From Anoxypelagibacter denitrificans (GTDB lineage Bacteria > Pseudomonadota > Alphaproteobacteria > Pelagibacterales > Pelagibacteraceae), in assembly GCA_017640265.1 (NCBI GenBank), contig JAGFVZ010000040.1:1-8049 (forward strand): a DNA stretch of 8,049 nt, written 5' to 3'. Position numbers and translations under genes: made by a program. Shown here piece by piece: positions 1-6,677 of this stretch. Each line of letters begins with the position of its first letter. Positions within the stretch are counted from its first letter, which is position 1. Under the pieces are notes generated by a model that worked only from the letters and a program-made list of their open reading frames with translations, was not told the origin of the DNA and did no database searches.

Positions 1-327
1 GTATCCGTATTTAACTGCCAGAGCCATAGTTCCGCTGCTGGTTATTAATACGAAAGTCATAATTGCAATAAGTAAAAGAGGCACTGGAACACCCATAAAA
101 TTAAGTGCAAAAACCTCGCTCGGGTTTGGCCATTCAACTACCGTAGATGCCCTACCCTTCATATAAGAAATTAGAAAACAACTAAAGATGAAGGTGTCGC
201 TTAATAGAAAGATCCACATCATCGCTTTTCCCCAGTTAACACCTTTAAATGCAGTCTGATCCGTTCCAAAATCACTGCCTATACTTTTAAAACCTTTTGG
301 TAACTTATCTAATGAAGCTTGATCCAT
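1..327 (-). CDS. Cytochrome c oxidase subunit III, second copy (CoxP-like), partial
   Basis: Partial gene: the 109 N-terminal codons are present and the rest runs off the left edge. Subunit III is an integral membrane subunit of haem-copper oxidases; it carries no redox centre and supports proton uptake and stability. The sequence shows a short soluble N-terminus, then a helix containing WIFLLSDTFIF (about residues 38-48), the conserved early subunit III helix with its Ser-Asp pair. A WPNPSE loop follows at about residues 67-72, then a third hydrophobic stretch ending near SSGTMALAVKYGY. The ATG (325-327) lies 10 bp after the stop of the other subunit III gene, with a GGGAAA-type ribosome site between them. 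It differs clearly from the 207-aa upstream paralogue, so the pair resembles CoxO/CoxP of the Bradyrhizobium coxMNOP operon (family knowledge). The assignment to subunit III is firm; the CoxP label is inferred. Confidence 0.88.
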   Translation of the reverse strand, partial: MDQASLDKLPKGFKSIGSDFGTDQTAFKGVNWGKAMMWIFLLSDTFIFSCFLISYMKGRASTVVEWPNPSEVFALNFMGVPVPLLLIAIMTFVLITSSGTMALAVKYGY

Positions 328-337
328 ATTTTTCCCA

Positions 338-961
338 TTAAGTAAATAACATTAAACCAAACAACACTATCCAAACGGCTAATAGAAAGTGCCAATAAAT
401 TGCACAAAGTTCTATGGTGTGTTGTATCTCTTGAACTTTAGAATTATTTCTTAAAAATTTAGAAGTCGTTCTTCCTAAAAAATACAGTCCACCTATTAAG
501 TGAAGTCCGTGTAGGGCTGTAAACAAATAAAAAAACGCATTAGCAGGGTTTGTTGCTGCATAATACCCAGAATTCAACAATTGATACCAAACTAAAATTT
601 GACTAAATAAAAATGTATAGGCTAGAAAACCAACAAGATATAAACCTTTTTTTATCTTGTCATTGTGTTGTCGATCTGATGCAATTTTTGTTAAGTGAAA
701 TATAATACTGCTTAATATAAGAATTCCAGTATTGGCCCAAAGCAACCATGGTTCTGGCATACTTCGCCAATCATGAATAAGCATTCTGTCTGCATAAGCA
801 ATGATAAAAAAAGAAAATATAATCGTACTTACAACCATAATGGTCCTAAGTCCTAACTTATATTTACTCAAGCTAAGTGTTTTACCTTGATGCTTATTGT
901 CAATTTTTGCTTGAGCTTCTTCCCAAGGTTTTTCAGCTAATGTTTTAAAAAATTTGTTCAC
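338..961 (-). CDS. Cytochrome c oxidase subunit III, first copy (CoxO-like)
   Basis: Complete 207-aa membrane protein of the haem-copper oxidase subunit III family. It has a soluble N-terminus of about 36 residues and five predicted helices (about 38-57, 72-92, 106-128, 141-162, 185-206). This is shorter than the seven-helix mitochondrial type but normal for the five-helix bacterial type. Diagnostic motifs are the His-containing FTALHGLHLIGG (147-158) and the final helix with E184 and YWHFLLAVW (189-197), close to the family's YWHF-x-x-x-VW. The start codon is GTG (959-961), not ATG, and overlaps the subunit I stop as GTGA, which implies translational coupling and equimolar synthesis. A second, distinct subunit III gene follows after 10 bp. 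Its place after subunit I matches coxO of coxMNOP-type operons. It is expected to act in the inner membrane within the oxidase complex. Confidence 0.92.
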   Translation of the reverse strand: MNKFFKTLAEKPWEEAQAKIDNKHQGKTLSLSKYKLGLRTIMVVSTIIFSFFIIAYADRMLIHDWRSMPEPWLLWANTGILILSSIIFHLTKIASDRQHNDKIKKGLYLVGFLAYTFLFSQILVWYQLLNSGYYAATNPANAFFYLFTALHGLHLIGGLYFLGRTTSKFLRNNSKVQEIQHTIELCAIYWHFLLAVWIVLFGLMLFT

Positions 962-2790
962 GATTTCTCCACTTTCGCTTCTGTAACAGTACTTGGTGCA
1001 ACATTTTGCGGAATATAATCTTCTTTAGCACCAGGAACACTGTAGTCATATGGCCAACGATAAACTTTTGGCCTTTCTTCGCCCCAATTTCCATGTGCTG
1101 GAGGCATCTCAGGAGTTTGCCACTCTAAAGAATTGGCCTTCCATGGATTTCTTTCTGCTTTTTTTCCTAATCTGGCACTTGAAATTAAGTTATATATAAA
1201 CAATAACTGAGCTGCTCCAACAATTAAAGCTGCAATTGTTATAAATACATTTAGACCCATTGTAGATACTTCAATATAAGGACTGTCGTAAATTTCAAAA
1301 TATCTTCTCGGAACTCCGATAAAACCTTGGTAATGCATTGGAAAATAAATTGCGTATGAACCAACAAAGGTTATCCAAAAATGAATTTCACCTAGTGTCT
1401 CGTTAAGCATTCTGCCTGTAATTAAAGGATACCAATGATAAATAGCACCAAAAACGACCAGAACGGGTGCTATGCCCATCACCATATGAAAGTGGGCAAC
1501 AACAAAATATGTGTCGGATAAAGGAACATCTACTGTTACATTTCCTAAAAACAATCCGGTTAAGCCACCATTCAAAAACGTAACTATGAAACCAAGAGAG
1601 AATAACATCGGCAATGATAGCTGAATATTTCCTCTCCAAAGAGTCAAAATCCAATTGTAAACTTTAACGGCTGTAGGAACAGCTATAATAAGAGTAGTTG
1701 TAGCAAAAAAGAAACCAAACCATGGGTTCATTCCCGCTACATACATGTGATGAGCCCAAACGAAGAAACTTAGTGCTCCAATTCCTACAATAGCCCAAAC
1801 CATCATTCGATAACCAAAAATATTTTTTCTTGCATGTATAGAAATTAGATCGGACACGATACCAAATGCAGGTAGAGCAACTATATAAACTTCCGGATGT
1901 CCAAAGAACCAGAAAAGATGTTGAAATAATATAGGACTACCGCCCTCGTACTTTAATTGTTCGCCCATTGACACTATAGCCGGCATAAAAAAACTAGTGC
2001 CAAGTAAACCATCGAGTGTCATCATAAGTCCTCCAACTAACAATGCGGGAAAAGCTAACAACGCTAGTATAGTAGCAACAAAAATGCCCCAAACAGTTAA
2101 AGGCAATCTCATCAATGTCATTCCACGTGTTCTTAATTGTAAAACGGTCACAATGTAATTTAATCCTCCCATTGTAAAACCAGCTACGAACAATACTAGA
2201 GACACCAACATCAAAATTATACCCATGTTGTGTCCTGGAGTGCCGGATGTTATGGCCTGTGGAGGATATAATGTCCAGCCTGCCCCTGTGGGCCCGCCTG
2301 GAACAAAAAAGCTGGCAAGCAAAACTAATACGGCAACAAGGAACATCCAATAACTAATCATGTTTACATAAGGAAAGGCCATATCACGTGAACCGCACAT
2401 GAGTGGTATTAAAAAATTTCCAAATCCACCCAAGAATAAAGCTGTTAAAAGATAAATTACCATTATCATTCCATGCATTGTAACGAATTGGTAATAGGCT
2501 GATGGTTCAAGAAGTCCTAAGCCCGGAAAAGCAATTTGAAGTCTCATCAACCAAGATAAAACTAAACCCAAAATCCCAGTGCCAATTGCAGTACATGCGT
2601 ACTGAACCCCTATGTACTTTGCGTCTTGTGAAAATACATATGTCGTCCACCAGCTGTGTGAATGATAAAGTTCTTGATCCGGTAATTCTGCTGGAGGAAG
2701 TTTATCTATGTCTGAAGCCGAAGTTCCAGAGGATGCATCAGAAACGTAATCTGATTTGGCTTCTAGTTTATGTTCGTATTCATCAGACAT
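958..2790 (-). CDS. ctaD: Cytochrome c oxidase subunit I (A1-type, CoxN-like)
   Basis: Catalytic subunit of an aa3-type oxidase: it reduces O2 to water and pumps protons across the inner membrane. The 610-aa protein has a soluble, acidic N-terminus of about 55 residues, twelve expected helices and a soluble tail from about 540. By comparison with Paracoccus subunit I, the visible ligands are H106 and H435 (low-spin haem), H433 (haem a3), and H298, H347 and H348 (CuB), with Y302 as the cross-linked tyrosine. The FGHPEVY motif carries E300, and D136 with N125 and N143 outline the D-channel; T373 and K376 mark the K-channel. These define an A1-type enzyme. The long N-terminus, the FSQDAKYIG entry instead of the usual STNHKDIG, and a tail with HGNW and PYDYSVPG resemble the alternative CoxN branch. 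The ATG follows the subunit II stop by 16 bp with an AGGT ribosome site; the stop overlaps the next gene. Confidence 0.97.
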   Translation of the reverse strand: MSDEYEHKLEAKSDYVSDASSGTSASDIDKLPPAELPDQELYHSHSWWTTYVFSQDAKYIGVQYACTAIGTGILGLVLSWLMRLQIAFPGLGLLEPSAYYQFVTMHGMIMVIYLLTALFLGGFGNFLIPLMCGSRDMAFPYVNMISYWMFLVAVLVLLASFFVPGGPTGAGWTLYPPQAITSGTPGHNMGIILMLVSLVLFVAGFTMGGLNYIVTVLQLRTRGMTLMRLPLTVWGIFVATILALLAFPALLVGGLMMTLDGLLGTSFFMPAIVSMGEQLKYEGGSPILFQHLFWFFGHPEVYIVALPAFGIVSDLISIHARKNIFGYRMMVWAIVGIGALSFFVWAHHMYVAGMNPWFGFFFATTTLIIAVPTAVKVYNWILTLWRGNIQLSLPMLFSLGFIVTFLNGGLTGLFLGNVTVDVPLSDTYFVVAHFHMVMGIAPVLVVFGAIYHWYPLITGRMLNETLGEIHFWITFVGSYAIYFPMHYQGFIGVPRRYFEIYDSPYIEVSTMGLNVFITIAALIVGAAQLLFIYNLISSARLGKKAERNPWKANSLEWQTPEMPPAHGNWGEERPKVYRWPYDYSVPGAKEDYIPQNVAPSTVTEAKVEKS

Positions 2791-2806
2791 TGACTTAACC
2801 TATAGT

Positions 2807-3643
2807 TCATTTCGTGTTTTTTGCTAGTTGTAAATCTTTATTGTTTTTATTTTTAGCTAACATTTTATCAAAAGTTATTTGCTTTGCTTCCCATTTATTA
2901 TATTCTTTTTCTTTGTCTACTATGACAAGTCCGCGCATTGCATAGTGCCCTGTTCCACAATATTCTGCACATAGTATTTCAAAATCTCCAATTCTAGTTG
3001 GCGTGATCCAATAATAAGTAATCATTCCTGGAACCATATCCATCTTCCCTCTAAATTGCGGAACATAAAAATTATGTAAAACATCGATTGCTCGAAGCTC
3101 AAATTTAACCGGTCGATCCAATAATAAATGAAGTTCGCCTTCGTCAACTAAAAGATCATCTTTTCCATAAGAATCTTCTAAATTTAATCCAAAAGGATTT
3201 TCATCATTAATGAATTTGATATCGGTTTTACCTAAAACTCCATCTTTTCCTGGTAATCTAAATTTCCAACCCCACTGATAAGCAACTACTTCAACCTTGT
3301 AAGCGTTGTCTGGAACTGAAATATAATTATTCCAAACTAAAAGTCCTGGAGCAAGTAATGCTATAACACCCAAAGTAGTTATTAAAATTAATCTTGTTTC
3401 TAGTTTTTTATCTTCAGGTTTATATTCTGCTATTCTGTTTTTTTGGTATCGATATTTCCAAACGCAATAAGCAACGAACGCACATATGGCAACAAATACA
3501 AAACCTGTTATCCAAAAAGTTAAAAGGATAGTATCATCCATACCTTGCCAGTTTGATGCAATGGGAGTCCACCACCAAGGGGACCAGAAATGAAACGCTA
3601 TCGATCCAAGCGCTATTAAAAGTATTACTATTGCTACTGCCAT
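2807..3643 (-). CDS. coxB: Cytochrome c oxidase subunit II with CuA site (CoxM-like)
   Basis: Electron-entry subunit of the oxidase: its periplasmic cupredoxin domain holds the binuclear CuA centre that accepts electrons from cytochrome c. In the 278-aa protein the full CuA ligand set is visible: H190 in LHNFYVPQFR, then C225, E227, C229, H233 and M236 in CAEYCGTGHYAM. The presence of CuA makes it a cytochrome c oxidase rather than a quinol oxidase. The electron-entry patch reads YQWGW (122-126), keeping the key first Trp (W124) but with Gly where YQWYW is usual. There are three hydrophobic segments (about 2-20, 38-62 and 84-104) instead of the common two plus a cleaved signal. No CxxCH haem c motif is present, so it is not a caa3 fusion. 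It starts 15 bp after the 86-aa gene and 16 bp precede subunit I, so it sits inside one operon. Confidence 0.96.
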   Translation of the reverse strand: MAVAIVILLIALGSIAFHFWSPWWWTPIASNWQGMDDTILLTFWITGFVFVAICAFVAYCVWKYRYQKNRIAEYKPEDKKLETRLILITTLGVIALLAPGLLVWNNYISVPDNAYKVEVVAYQWGWKFRLPGKDGVLGKTDIKFINDENPFGLNLEDSYGKDDLLVDEGELHLLLDRPVKFELRAIDVLHNFYVPQFRGKMDMVPGMITYYWITPTRIGDFEILCAEYCGTGHYAMRGLVIVDKEKEYNKWEAKQITFDKMLAKNKNNKDLQLAKNTK

Positions 3644-3658
3644 TTTAAATTTTTCTAC

Positions 3659-3919
3659 CTATGCATTTGTTATTATAAAAACTGCAAATAAAACAATTCC
3701 TAAAACTAAAATATGATTTCCTAGATCAATCCATCCTAAATTTTTATTTTTATTATCAACCAAATTTTTCCATCTAAATGGAACGTTTTTTCTTTTAACG
3801 GCTATCTCTGCTTCATTTTCATTTTTTTCAAGCCTCAAGGAAACAGAGAAAAATGAAAAATAGATAAATAAGACAAAAAATATAATTAATCCTAAAAGAA
3901 GTGCGTATGATGTACTCAT
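3659..3919 (-). CDS. Small two-helix membrane protein heading the oxidase operon
   Basis: An 86-aa protein I do not recognise. It has a hydrophobic, Phe-rich helix at about residues 5-27, a basic and acidic cytoplasmic-type loop (about 29-62, Lys-rich, containing FRWKNLVDNKNKN) and a second helix at about 66-84. No Cys, metal-binding or haem motif is visible. The ATG (3917-3919) is the first after the leader, and the stop is only 15 bp before subunit II, so it is almost certainly co-transcribed with the oxidase as the first gene. Position and size suggest an accessory subunit or assembly protein of the oxidase, but this is inferred from context only. Reading the coding strand, composition and Lys/Ile/Phe use match its neighbours, giving no sign of foreign origin. 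Confidence 0.75.
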   Translation of the reverse strand: MSTSYALLLGLIIFFVLFIYFSFFSVSLRLEKNENEAEIAVKRKNVPFRWKNLVDNKNKNLGWIDLGNHILVLGIVLFAVFIITNA

Positions 3920-3949
3920 GTTATCAATAAGTTTAATCGTTGTTTTGGG

Positions 3950-3964
3950 TGTAGTTTTACTACA
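3950..3964. repeat. Short inverted repeat TGTAG-N5-CTACA
   Basis: Perfect 5-bp arms around a 5-base centre (TTTTA), 31 bp upstream of the first oxidase-operon start. There is no T-run on either side, so it is not an intrinsic terminator. It could be a small operator or a 5'-leader hairpin; a chance match is possible in AT-rich DNA. Confidence 0.25.
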
Positions 3965-3966
3965 TC

Positions 3967-4042
3967 ACTATGCGTTATATTTCCACCAAATTAGTATATG
4001 TAATGCATAGTTTAGTAGGTCTTTGCGACAATTTTGCATAGT
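3967..4042. repeat. Three copies of ACTATGC, two direct and one inverted
   Basis: ACTATGC occurs on the minus strand starting at 4042 and 4011, exactly 31 bp apart (about three helical turns), and on the plus strand at 3967-3973. The last two copies extend to an imperfect inverted repeat, 3968-3977 against 4001-4010, with 9 of 10 bases pairing and a 23-base spacer. The clustering and helical phasing upstream of the oxidase genes look like binding sites for a regulator; no known consensus was recognised. Confidence 0.4.
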
Positions 4043-4069
4043 CAAAATCTTCTTAATTTTGAAGGTAAA

Positions 4070-4795
4070 TTACTTAAAATTTAGGTGATAATTTAAAATT
4101 GTGGTCGCTGCTATTGCGGCAGTTTCTGAACGTAAAATATTTTTAGCCAAGGTCATAGAAAAAGCTTGTTTTTGATCAACTATTAATTGTCTTTCTAACT
4201 CAGAAAAATCTCCTTCGGGGCCGATTAAAATACATATAGGGCCTGTAATCTTCTTTGACAAAATATTTTCTAATTTACTTGCGGAACAATTGATATCACA
4301 AAAAATAAGGGATCCGTTTTTTGGAAATTCATTTAGAAAATTTTTTAATTTTTGAATTTCAGAAATTTCAGGAACAGAAATTCGATTTGATTGTTCGCTC
4401 GCCTCAATAACAATCTTTTCTGCTCTTTCAATATTAATTTCTTTAACAACACTTCGCTCGCACAAAATTGGAACAAATTTTTGTATTCCTAGTTCTGTTG
4501 TTTTTTGCAACATCATATCTTGAGGAATTTTTTTTATGGGAGAAAAAGCTAACCACAAATTATTTTCTTTTTTTTGAGGCTTGGATAATTTTTCAACTTT
4601 AAATTCTGTTAAATCCTTACCATGAGTAAGGATACTAGCGTCCCATTCTCCATTAACAGAATTAAAAAGCGAAATTATCTCGCTTGGTTTTATTCTCATA
4701 ACATTTTTAATATAATGCGATTGAGATTTTGAAAGTGTCGAAATAAGACCGGCTTTCAGTTCTTTAGAAAAAAAAAGTCTTGTTTTTGATGACAT
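4070..4795 (-). CDS. rsmE: 16S rRNA (uracil1498-N3)-methyltransferase RsmE
   Basis: Cytoplasmic SAM-dependent methyltransferase of the SPOUT superfamily that makes m3U1498 in the 16S rRNA decoding region. The 241-aa length is typical for the family. An N-terminal PUA-like part (about 1-70, starting TRLFFSKEL) is followed by the trefoil-knot domain. Diagnostic motifs are ELG at 101-103, EASEQSNR at 131-138, the SAM-loop GPEGDF at 192-197 and LRSETAAIAA at 221-230, all canonical for RsmE. It is transcribed away from the pirin gene and toward the oxidase operon, 150 bp upstream of it. In many alphaproteobacteria rsmE sits beside ubiA and upstream of gshA (family knowledge). Here ubiA lies 2.9 kb away in divergent orientation and the oxidase operon occupies the downstream place. 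Confidence 0.96.
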   Translation of the reverse strand: MSSKTRLFFSKELKAGLISTLSKSQSHYIKNVMRIKPSEIISLFNSVNGEWDASILTHGKDLTEFKVEKLSKPQKKENNLWLAFSPIKKIPQDMMLQKTTELGIQKFVPILCERSVVKEINIERAEKIVIEASEQSNRISVPEISEIQKLKNFLNEFPKNGSLIFCDINCSASKLENILSKKITGPICILIGPEGDFSELERQLIVDQKQAFSMTLAKNILRSETAAIAATTILNYHLNFK

Positions 4796-4857
4796 TAAAA
4801 TTTTATATAAATTAAAAACGATTATTGTATTTAATATTTTGTGATAGTCTATTTAAA
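4796..4857. promoter_or_regulatory. Divergent promoter spacer between rsmE and the pirin gene
   Basis: A 62-bp, almost pure A/T spacer that must hold promoters for both divergent transcription units. On the plus strand TTTAAT (within 4828-4838) is a plausible -10; on the minus strand TATATAAA stretches lie just before the rsmE ATG. No clear -35 boxes or Shine-Dalgarno sequence can be assigned, so only the region is annotated. Confidence 0.35.
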
Positions 4858-5697
4858 ATGTCAAAAATTGAAATTAAAAAAATAGTCGAGCCTGTAGAGA
4901 CTTCTGACGGAGCTGGAGTAAAGTTAAAAAGGAGTATTGGAACGCCAGCTATTAATTATTTAGATCCTTTTTTATTGCTAGATGAATTTGGATCTGAAAA
5001 TAAAGATGATTACATGGCTGGATTTCCTCCGCACCCTCACAGAGGAATTGAGACTGTTACTTATATGCTTGAAGGTAAATTTGAGCATAAAGATAGTACA
5101 GGTGCAAAAGGAATAATGTCTTCAGGTGATGTTCAATGGATGAAAACAGGCGGTGGCATAATTCATTCTGAAATGCCTGCAATGTCTGATGGTAAATTAC
5201 ATGGTTTTCAATTATGGGTGAATATGCCGGCAAAATTAAAAATGAGTAAGCCTGAATATATATATTTAGATGCAAAACAAATAAAGATTTACAAGGATGA
5301 AGAAAAAAAAATAAAAATTATTGCAGGAAAATTTAAAAATTATGAAGGTCCAATAAAAGGACATAATGTTGAGCCCATTTATTTTGATATTGAGTTAAGA
5401 GAAGAGAATGAATTTAAATTTGATTTACCATTAAACCATAATTCGTTCATTTATCTTGTAGAAGGAAGTATAAAAATTGGTAAAGATAAACATCAAAGAA
5501 TTGACGGATCATCATTGATTGTTTTAAAAAAAGGAAAAAATTTGAATGTAAAAGCTCTTAAAAGAAGTAAATTTTTGTTAATTGCTGGAAAACCAATTGG
5601 AGAAGCCATTGCGAGAGGAGGGCCATTTGTTATGAATACAAAACAAGAAATTTTGCAAGCAATGGAAGATTATAACAATGGAAACTTTATAAGATAA
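4858..5697 (+). CDS. Pirin family protein (bicupin metalloprotein)
   Basis: Bicupin of the pirin family; members bind one Fe/Zn ion, and some have quercetin 2,3-dioxygenase activity while others regulate metabolic enzymes or redox responses. Counting from the chosen start, the protein has 279 aa, close to the usual 280-290. The N-terminal cupin shows all four metal ligands: H59 and H61 in FPPHPHRG, H103 and E105 in GGGIIHSE, matching His56/His58/His101/Glu103 of human pirin. The intervening TVTYMLEGKFEHKDS (67-80) is classic for the family. The C-terminal cupin ends with GEAIARGGPFVMNT. An upstream ATG at 4825 in frame would add 11 residues not shared with the family; MSKIEIKKIVEPVE at 4858 fits the usual pirin start better. 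Its stop overlaps the next start by one base (TAATG), so it is coupled with the quinone oxidoreductase. The in vivo substrate is unknown. Confidence 0.93.
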   Translation: MSKIEIKKIVEPVETSDGAGVKLKRSIGTPAINYLDPFLLLDEFGSENKDDYMAGFPPHPHRGIETVTYMLEGKFEHKDSTGAKGIMSSGDVQWMKTGGGIIHSEMPAMSDGKLHGFQLWVNMPAKLKMSKPEYIYLDAKQIKIYKDEEKKIKIIAGKFKNYEGPIKGHNVEPIYFDIELREENEFKFDLPLNHNSFIYLVEGSIKIGKDKHQRIDGSSLIVLKKGKNLNVKALKRSKFLLIAGKPIGEAIARGGPFVMNTKQEILQAMEDYNNGNFIR

Positions 5698-6677
5698 TGT
5701 CAAAATCAGTTATTATTAACAAGCATGGTGGTTCAGAAGTTTTAGAACTAAAAGATGTCTCGGTTCCTTCCCCAGGTCCAGAACAAATTAAAGTTAAAAA
5801 TTTGGCTATTGGTTTAAATTATATTGATACCTATCACAGGAGTGGTCTTTACCCTATAAAATTACCTTGTGGTATTGGATTAGAAGGTGCCGGAGTTATT
5901 CAGGAAGTTGGTTCTGGAGTAAAAAATTTTAGTAAGGGCGATGACATAGCTTATGCGGCACTTCCCTTAGGCTCATACTCTGATGAAAGAGTTATCCCTG
6001 AAAAAATTGCTGTTAAAATACCCGATGGCATAACCCATAAAATTGCAGCTAGTATTATGACAAAAGGTTTAACGGCATATTATCTTTTGTATAAAACTTA
6101 TAAAGTTAGTGCAAATGAAACACTTTTGTTTCATGCGGCCGCAGGAGGCGTTGGACAAATTTTTTGTCAGTGGGCAAAAAGTATTGGTTGTAAATTAATT
6201 GGCACTGTAGGTTCGGACGAAAAAGTAGATATGGCAAAAAAAAATGGTTGTGATTTTGTCATAAACTATAGAAAAGAGGATTTTGACAAAAAAGTTCTTG
6301 AAATAACCGAGAATAAAGGGGTTGATGTTGTTTACGATGGTGTAGGCAAAGATACTTTTGAAAAATCTATTAATTGTTTAAAAGTCAGAGGCATGATGGT
6401 TTCTTTTGGAAATTCATCAGGATCATTAAATCTCATAGATGTAAAAAAATATATAGTTCCAAAAAGTATTTTCTTTACAAGACCGGCTCTCATGAACTAT
6501 ATGGCCAATAGAAATGAACTTGGGGAAGGGACACAAGCATTGTTTAAACAAATTAAATTTGGGAAAGTAAAAATAAAAATTTTCAAAGAATATAATTTAT
6601 CAGATGTGAGAAAAGCTCATGAAGATTTAGAGTCCAGAAAAATAATAGGTCCGGCCATATTAATACCAAATGAATAG
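5697..6677 (+). CDS. qor: NADPH:quinone oxidoreductase, zeta-crystallin type
   Basis: Soluble enzyme of the medium-chain dehydrogenase/reductase superfamily, quinone oxidoreductase branch, expected to reduce quinones or alpha,beta-unsaturated carbonyls with NADPH. The 326-aa length is normal. The N-terminal GroES-like domain contains NYIDTYHRSGLYP (41-53), a QOR hallmark, and GLEGAGVIQEVG (61-72). The Rossmann domain carries the nucleotide loop HAAAGGVG (146-153). The zinc-binding Cys/His set of alcohol dehydrogenases is absent, as expected for this zinc-free branch. The C-terminus, with LSDVRKAHEDLESRKIIGPAIL, is typical. It is the middle gene of a three-gene operon: the start overlaps the pirin stop by 1 bp and its end overlaps the DUF1289 gene by 8 bp. 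A run of nine A at 6236-6244 lies inside the coding sequence. The true electron acceptor cannot be told from sequence. Confidence 0.93.
   Translation: MSKSVIINKHGGSEVLELKDVSVPSPGPEQIKVKNLAIGLNYIDTYHRSGLYPIKLPCGIGLEGAGVIQEVGSGVKNFSKGDDIAYAALPLGSYSDERVIPEKIAVKIPDGITHKIAASIMTKGLTAYYLLYKTYKVSANETLLFHAAAGGVGQIFCQWAKSIGCKLIGTVGSDEKVDMAKKNGCDFVINYRKEDFDKKVLEITENKGVDVVYDGVGKDTFEKSINCLKVRGMMVSFGNSSGSLNLIDVKKYIVPKSIFFTRPALMNYMANRNELGEGTQALFKQIKFGKVKIKIFKEYNLSDVRKAHEDLESRKIIGPAILIPNE

Larger units (their letters stand above)
3920..4069 (-). promoter_or_regulatory. Leader and probable promoter region of the oxidase operon
   Basis: A 150-bp spacer between the rsmE stop and the first gene of the oxidase operon, large for this compact window. 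It carries three copies of ACTATGC (minus at 4036-4042 and 4005-4011, plus at 3967-3973). On the minus strand a TATACT hexamer (3993-3998) resembles a -10 box but has no good -35 at 17 bp; TTGTCG (4026-4031) and TATGCA (4004-4009) are 16 bp apart and form a weak alternative. The exact promoter is not resolved. A start site here would give a 5' leader of some 60-80 bases for the oxidase mRNA. Read-through from rsmE, which is on the same strand, is also possible since no T-tailed hairpin follows rsmE. Confidence 0.4.

Noticed and set aside
1403..1654. Minus-strand open frame of 83 codons inside subunit I
   Set aside because: Lies wholly within the well-supported subunit I gene in another frame; its product has no family features.
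1994..2350. Minus-strand open frame of 118 codons inside subunit I
   Set aside because: Shadow of subunit I, with Cys/His-rich random-looking composition and no ribosome site or motif.
2502..2798. Plus-strand open frame antisense to the start of subunit I
   Set aside because: Antisense to a conserved gene; composition is unlike real proteins and there is no supporting context.
2807..3643. Fused cytochrome c domain (caa3-type) on subunit II
   Set aside because: No CxxCH motif occurs in the 278 residues; the only cysteine pair in the soluble domain belongs to CuA.
4042..4062. TCAAAAT/ATTTTGA stem after rsmE as an intrinsic terminator
   Set aside because: The stem is almost all A/T with a 7-base loop and no T-run follows on the minus strand, so it is unlikely to terminate.
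4825..4857. Upstream in-frame ATG for the pirin gene
   Set aside because: It adds 11 hydrophobic residues not typical of pirins and would consume most of the divergent promoter spacer; the ATG at 4858 fits the family start.
5057..5275. Minus-strand open frame inside the pirin gene
   Set aside because: Antisense shadow of a clear pirin coding sequence.
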